64,000 nucleotides of DNA from positions 12,459,448 to 12,523,447 of the forward strand of contig CM029654.1 in NCBI GenBank assembly GCA_017311315.1, written 5' to 3'. The translations under genes and the position numbers were made by a program. This DNA is from Dendrocalamus latiflorus. Lineage: Eukaryota; Streptophyta; Magnoliopsida; Poales; Poaceae. Under the pieces are notes generated by a model. That model ran no database searches. It saw nothing but the letters and a program-made list of their open reading frames with translations, and was not told the DNA's origin. Shown here in pieces: positions 60,201 through 64,000 of the stretch (position 1 is the first letter of the stretch; every line of letters starts with the position of its first letter).

Positions 60201-60615
60201 TGGGAAAATTGCACATGTACCCCATAGTTAATAGACACTTATAAATTTGCCCCACACTTAAGTGACCTTGTAATTTTGCCCCATACTTGACATGCCCCCT
60301 TATTATTCTGCCCTATTGCCCATTTAGCTGCTATTTTAATTTCGTTTTTCATTTTTTGGGGCAGGAAAAATACAGTAAAAAATATTTTTCCACAGGCCGA
60401 GCAAAGAGAATGTTTTAGGCATTTAATGGACAACTTTGTAAAACGAAATTTTACAGCCCCAAAAAATGAAAAACGAAATTAAAATAGGAGCTAAATGGGC
60501 AATGTGGCAAAATAATAACTGGGCATGTCAAGTATGGGGCAAAATTACAAGGCTACTTAAGTGTGGGGTAAATCTACAAGTGCCTACTAACTATGGGGTA
60601 TATGTGCAATTTTCC
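60201..60615. mobile_element. Mutator-like MITE with long inverted repeats
   Basis: The two halves (about 60202-60365 and 60455-60616) are inverted copies: GGGAAAATTGCACATGTACC against its complement at the right end, then CCCCATAGTTA, CCCCACACTTAAGT and AATTTCGTTTTTCATTTTTT. CTAAATACA occurs at 60192-60200 and 60616-60624, a 9-bp target duplication. Confidence 0.85.
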
Positions 60616-60760
60616 CTAAATACACGTACGACGATTAACACTGTACATAAGGGGGAAAACACTGTATACACCACTGGACGTCAGGTACACATGTGAATAT
60701 GCGATCAGAATACTCGAACTCGTAGCTATTATTACATCTGCACAGCATGAATGAAACAGT

Positions 60761-61002
60761 GGCCCTGTTCTTTTCGGCTTTTAAAAGCTGCTTTTCAGTT
60801 TTTCTGCAGTAACTAGCTTTTAAACGAAATATTTTTTCAAGATAAGGTCTATTAGTTAATTGTAGTACATGCTTTACCGACTTCATTTGTATCGGCAAAA
60901 ACCATACATGAGTTTCTGTTACTCTGTAATCTCTCATACAAACAGCCCAAAAACCACAAGTCACAACCAAAAGCCAAAAGTCGCAGCCAAAAAGAACAGG
61001 CC
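60761..61002 (-). mobile_element. MITE family B copy (reverse)
   Basis: Ends GGCCCTGTTCTTTTCGGC and GCCAAAAAGAACAGGCC with core TTAATTGTAGTACATG and GACTTCATTTGTATCGG. It is the best-preserved copy of the family here. Confidence 0.85.
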
Positions 61003-61600
61003 AGCGTCAGAATCATCAAACCACGCACACACACATATATAAAAAGCTCACCTCATTTCCACAAGGTAACAATTGAAGACCCATAATGACAGGGGATAAC
61101 CAGAAGCACATTCAAAACGGCAACAATAGAACCCACTAGTGCATTTTCTTCCATTAGTGCATTAAAAACCATACAGGTGACCCCAAATCTCATCATACCG
61201 CCACTCATTGCCAGGGTACGGATTCCACAATCATATACACCACACGATGGTGCAAAATTGCGAGAGAAAGTGGCATAGGAGAGTGTCGAATATCATCACT
61301 GTACCCATAATGACAAAATCAAGTTCAAAGCTATACATAATTAGAATACAGTAATCGTAGAAAATAAACAAGTCTGCCAAACTTCTTTTTTTCCTCTGAA
61401 AGCTTTCATCTGTTGGGATCAGCCATAACCGTAGCAGAGTTCTCCCAGGCACTTTCTTCTCTTCTTGCCATAACCGTAACACAGCCCAAGCACTGATTAG
61501 ATTAGCCACATAAAAAAACACTTTCTTATCAACATTAAGCACCCTAAGTATGCCAATCTAAAACAAGGTTGTGACAACCATTTTTCAGTAATATTGAAGA
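61003..61600. other. Intergenic DNA, no gene recognised
   Basis: AT-rich, with no motif. Confidence 0.3.
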
Positions 61601-62020
61601 GAGAAGGTCTAGGGTTTTGTTATAATGAACCATTGCTATTTTGGAGGAGTAAAAATTTCGAATTTGCAAATTTGTAGATTTTTTTGGGACATTTTACAGA
61701 AATGGATGATTTTAGGAAATTTGAGTCATGTGCTAATTTGGTTTGACCTAAATTAATGCATATATGTTGTATAATACATGTTATGAGTAACATAGTTCAA
61801 GTTGTGAAGAACTTATGTCTGAACACGATTTATTGGTCTTTGAATGTTCATGGTCGCTTGGAGTCAATTATGGTCAACGATGAGAATTGGGACTACGCTC
61901 ATAGAGGACCTGAGGCCTAAAATGATAAGGACACCGGATGAGATAGATGAGCTCAAGTATGGCATAAGGAAGGCGGGAGATATTGAAGGGAAGTTCAAGT
62001 ATTGACAGTGGTCTCTGTTG
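61600..62020 (+). repeat. LTR-like repeat fragment shared with 8220-8490
   Basis: Shared order of blocks: TCAAGTTGTGAAGAACTTATG, GAGTCAA(T/C)(T/A)ATGGTCAA, GGCCTAAAATGATAAGGA, GAGCTCAAG, GGCGGGAGATATTGAA. It is a truncated 5' piece of that repeat. Confidence 0.6.
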
Positions 62021-62379
62021 ATGCGGTGGTCACCTTCTCGACCACCATCTCCATCGCTTCTTCGATTGCGGGCAGAGTTGTAGGGGGCTTCTCAACAGAA
62101 GCATGCTTGAGCAGCGGAGAAGCCGAGCTAAAATCGTGAAAAGTCGGCATTTAAGAAGACATAGAGGTAAAGTGCTATGTTTTCATACCTTTCTTTCGTA
62201 GCCTTTATCTTGAATTTAGAAGAAACTTTTCTAGTGATTAGTTTCTTCGACTTCTTCTCTCCAACCACATCTGGTTGTATGAGAACAGCTTCGACCACAT
62301 CTAGTCAAAAATCTTGAGCAAGAGTTACTGCTCCCTGTCCCTCTTGCCTCTCCTAGTAGTCAAAACCAGTTTTGACTAC

Positions 62380-63310
62380 TTAGAGGACAGTTTCCTTTTC
62401 GATCACAGTTTCTGCTATTGCAGTAGTCTTCTTCACAAAAGATACAAAGCTCTTTAGTTTCCTTTTTGAGTTGCTTGATAAAGCCTCAACAAGCACCAAC
62501 TGAGAAAGTTTTGGTATCATAATAGAAGGGTATCTTGATCTTAGGAGTCCATTGTTCCAATACAACTGCCCCTATCTTATTTGCGACAGTCAGATCTGCA
62601 AAGAACTACTTGATGGGGCTGGTCAGAGCAGCAGGAGGAAGGATAGCAAGAGGAGCGGCATCACTTGTGCTCCCCTTCTTCCTGTCAGCCGGCGTCTCTT
62701 GGCCAGAGGAGCCTTGGCTTTCTCCACCATTTATCCGATAACCATCAGTTTGACCCCTCGGTCGTCTTAACGGTTATTCACGCCTACGTTCCCTACAACT
62801 ATGTAGCCTTAAAGACGAAGTCAATTTTTCGATTACCTTTAGGCATTCTTCTCTTTCTTCGACAGATATATCCACCAGAATATGAGGAGCTTCCACATCA
62901 AGTGATGGAGCCTTCTCATCGATAGTTTTGACCCGGGAGTCAATTTCCCCCAAATCAAGATCTGTTTATACAGATGAAGTTGTCAATACACAATACTTAG
63001 AATCTAATCAGTAATCATGAGAATGGGTATGATGATTACTTAACATCCTCGTAGTCTTTGGTCATATCTGAGGCTCCCAAATACATCCACATACAATGTA
63101 CTCGTCGCTTCACGGGGCTGATACAATGGGTGATGAAGTCCTTCACCACATGCCACCTGGTTAGTCCTTTGTTCCTCAACTCTTTGATGGTTGAGATGTA
63201 GAGGGCTATCCGACTAAGGTCCTTGTGGACCGAATTCCAGAAAGTATTCTTCTTTGCAGCCTTCCCCAAGAACGAAAAGTTGTCTTCCCAGGTCGTCTCC
63301 CAGTAGAAGT
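62380..63310 (-). pseudogene. Retrotransposon-associated ORF (gypsy-type transposase-like), fragment with introns
   Basis: The 63310-63036 frame reads YWETTWEDNFSFLGKAAKK, then DLSRIALYISTIKEL and WHVVKDFITHCISPVKRRVH. This resembles the C-terminal part of the accessory 'putative gypsy type transposon' proteins of grass retroelements (recalled pattern). After a likely GT donor near 63036, a second coding-like block (about 62964-62833) reads VKTIDEKAPSLDVEAPHILV and ends at a likely donor. A third block (62565-62380) is Ser/Lys-rich and ends with TAG. The frame is lost near 62600-62780. Assignment is tentative. Confidence 0.4.
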
Positions 63311-64000
63311 ACTGTAGAGACCCGAATATACAAATTCGGACTCTCCTGTGTATTCTGCACTAGTCCAGGATCACGCTAGTGCACACAGTATAAACAAAGA
63401 TAAATATCATCCATATCACGATATTCTAAGGAAAAACCAAATTATATTAATAATCATCAGAGTACGACCTTATGGTCAAGCTTACAATAGACTAGCCCGA
63501 AGGGCTTAACAAAAACTAGCAGCGGAAATCCAAAAGAAAGCGCGGCGACCAAACGACACGCCCACAGGCTATCGAGTGGAGAACGAAGCCTAATCCGTGA
63601 AGACGTCGAAGTACTCTCCTTCTGGAACCTCCTGCTGGTTGCACTCCTCATCCTCAACTGAGCAACATAGGCGTAAAGCCGTGAGTACATTGGTACTCAG
63701 CAAGCCGTTTGTAACAAATGATGCAATATAGTATGCAAGGCTTACCAATGGAAGGCTGAAAGGTTAATTTGCATAAAACAGCATTTGAAAATACACTAAA
63801 TAGATTGAAGGCGCAATTTGAAGTAAAACAATAATAAATAGTAATCAAAGGAATTGAAGTAACCACTTATGAATCTCCCATCCATAAGCTAAACCAACCA
63901 CTCATGGATCTCCCAACCAACAGTGAATTAACCATCCACTGTCCAAAACTTTTTAGAAATAACTATACCTCGTGTGAAATCACCGAGCATTGTCCATGAC
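63311..64000. repeat. Probable LTR or UTR of a gypsy element, partial
   Basis: The CTAGCAGCGGAAATCCAAAAG and GTGAGTACATTGGTACTCAGC wording is widespread in grass gypsy LTRs. It runs off the window, so ends cannot be set. Confidence 0.35.

Noticed and set aside
1..64000. CRISPR arrays, bacterial operons, plasmid or phage modules
   Set aside because: The only regular arrays are plant minisatellites without unique spacers. All genes have spliceosomal introns and the rest is plant transposon sequence.

Overview
The window is nuclear DNA from a flowering plant, almost certainly a grass (Poaceae). GC-rich first exons are embedded in AT-rich intergenic DNA. Tourist/Stowaway-type MITEs are dense, and nested Ty1-copia and Ty3-gypsy LTR elements carry the tRNA-like PBS and GT-AG intron structures expected of a grass. 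I cannot fix the species. Only three host genes are supported; most of the other DNA I can classify is transposable element.

Host genes. (1) 1410-2492 (+): the last four exons of a D-type cyclin (CYCD1-like). Its N-terminal exons are not in the 1.4 kb upstream, and one intron has a GC donor. (2) 13990-14782 (-): an intact three-exon DUF4228/PADRE-domain protein of 187 aa. (3) 41871-45162 (-): an intact 14-exon nucleobase-ascorbate transporter (NAT, xanthine/uracil permease family) of 533 aa. Its NAT signature has His where Arg/Lys/Gly is usual.

Mobile elements. 23522-34810 is a complete but decayed Ty3-gypsy element of Tat type on the minus strand. It has 246/245-bp LTRs, a perfect 5-bp TSD (GTGAC), gag, protease, RT, two RNase H domains and integrase. 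Its long 3' region holds a degenerate ORF in antisense plus two adjacent minisatellites with 65-bp and 47-bp periods. 47456-53496 is a non-autonomous gypsy element (gag and protease remnants only) with TSD CTTAT. Its 5' LTR was hit by a tRNA-derived SINE and by a copia-type LTR left as a solo LTR (TSD CTGAA); its 3' LTR was hit by a MITE (TSD TAA). A second copy of the copia LTR lies inverted at 16971-18472, itself split by a MITE. 20928-21973 is a Harbinger-type element (TSD TTA) carrying a fragment of a plant membrane-protein gene in reverse. 3603-5375 is another inverted-repeat-bounded unit with GC-rich cargo. Several MITE families recur through the window, and two Mutator-like MITEs have near-perfect or perfect 9-bp TSDs.

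No operon-like or defence-like system is visible. The most unusual structures are the paired minisatellites with a palindromic monomer core inside the Tat element, the gene-fragment-carrying Harbinger element, and the nested gypsy element in which the two LTRs act as each other's empty-site control.
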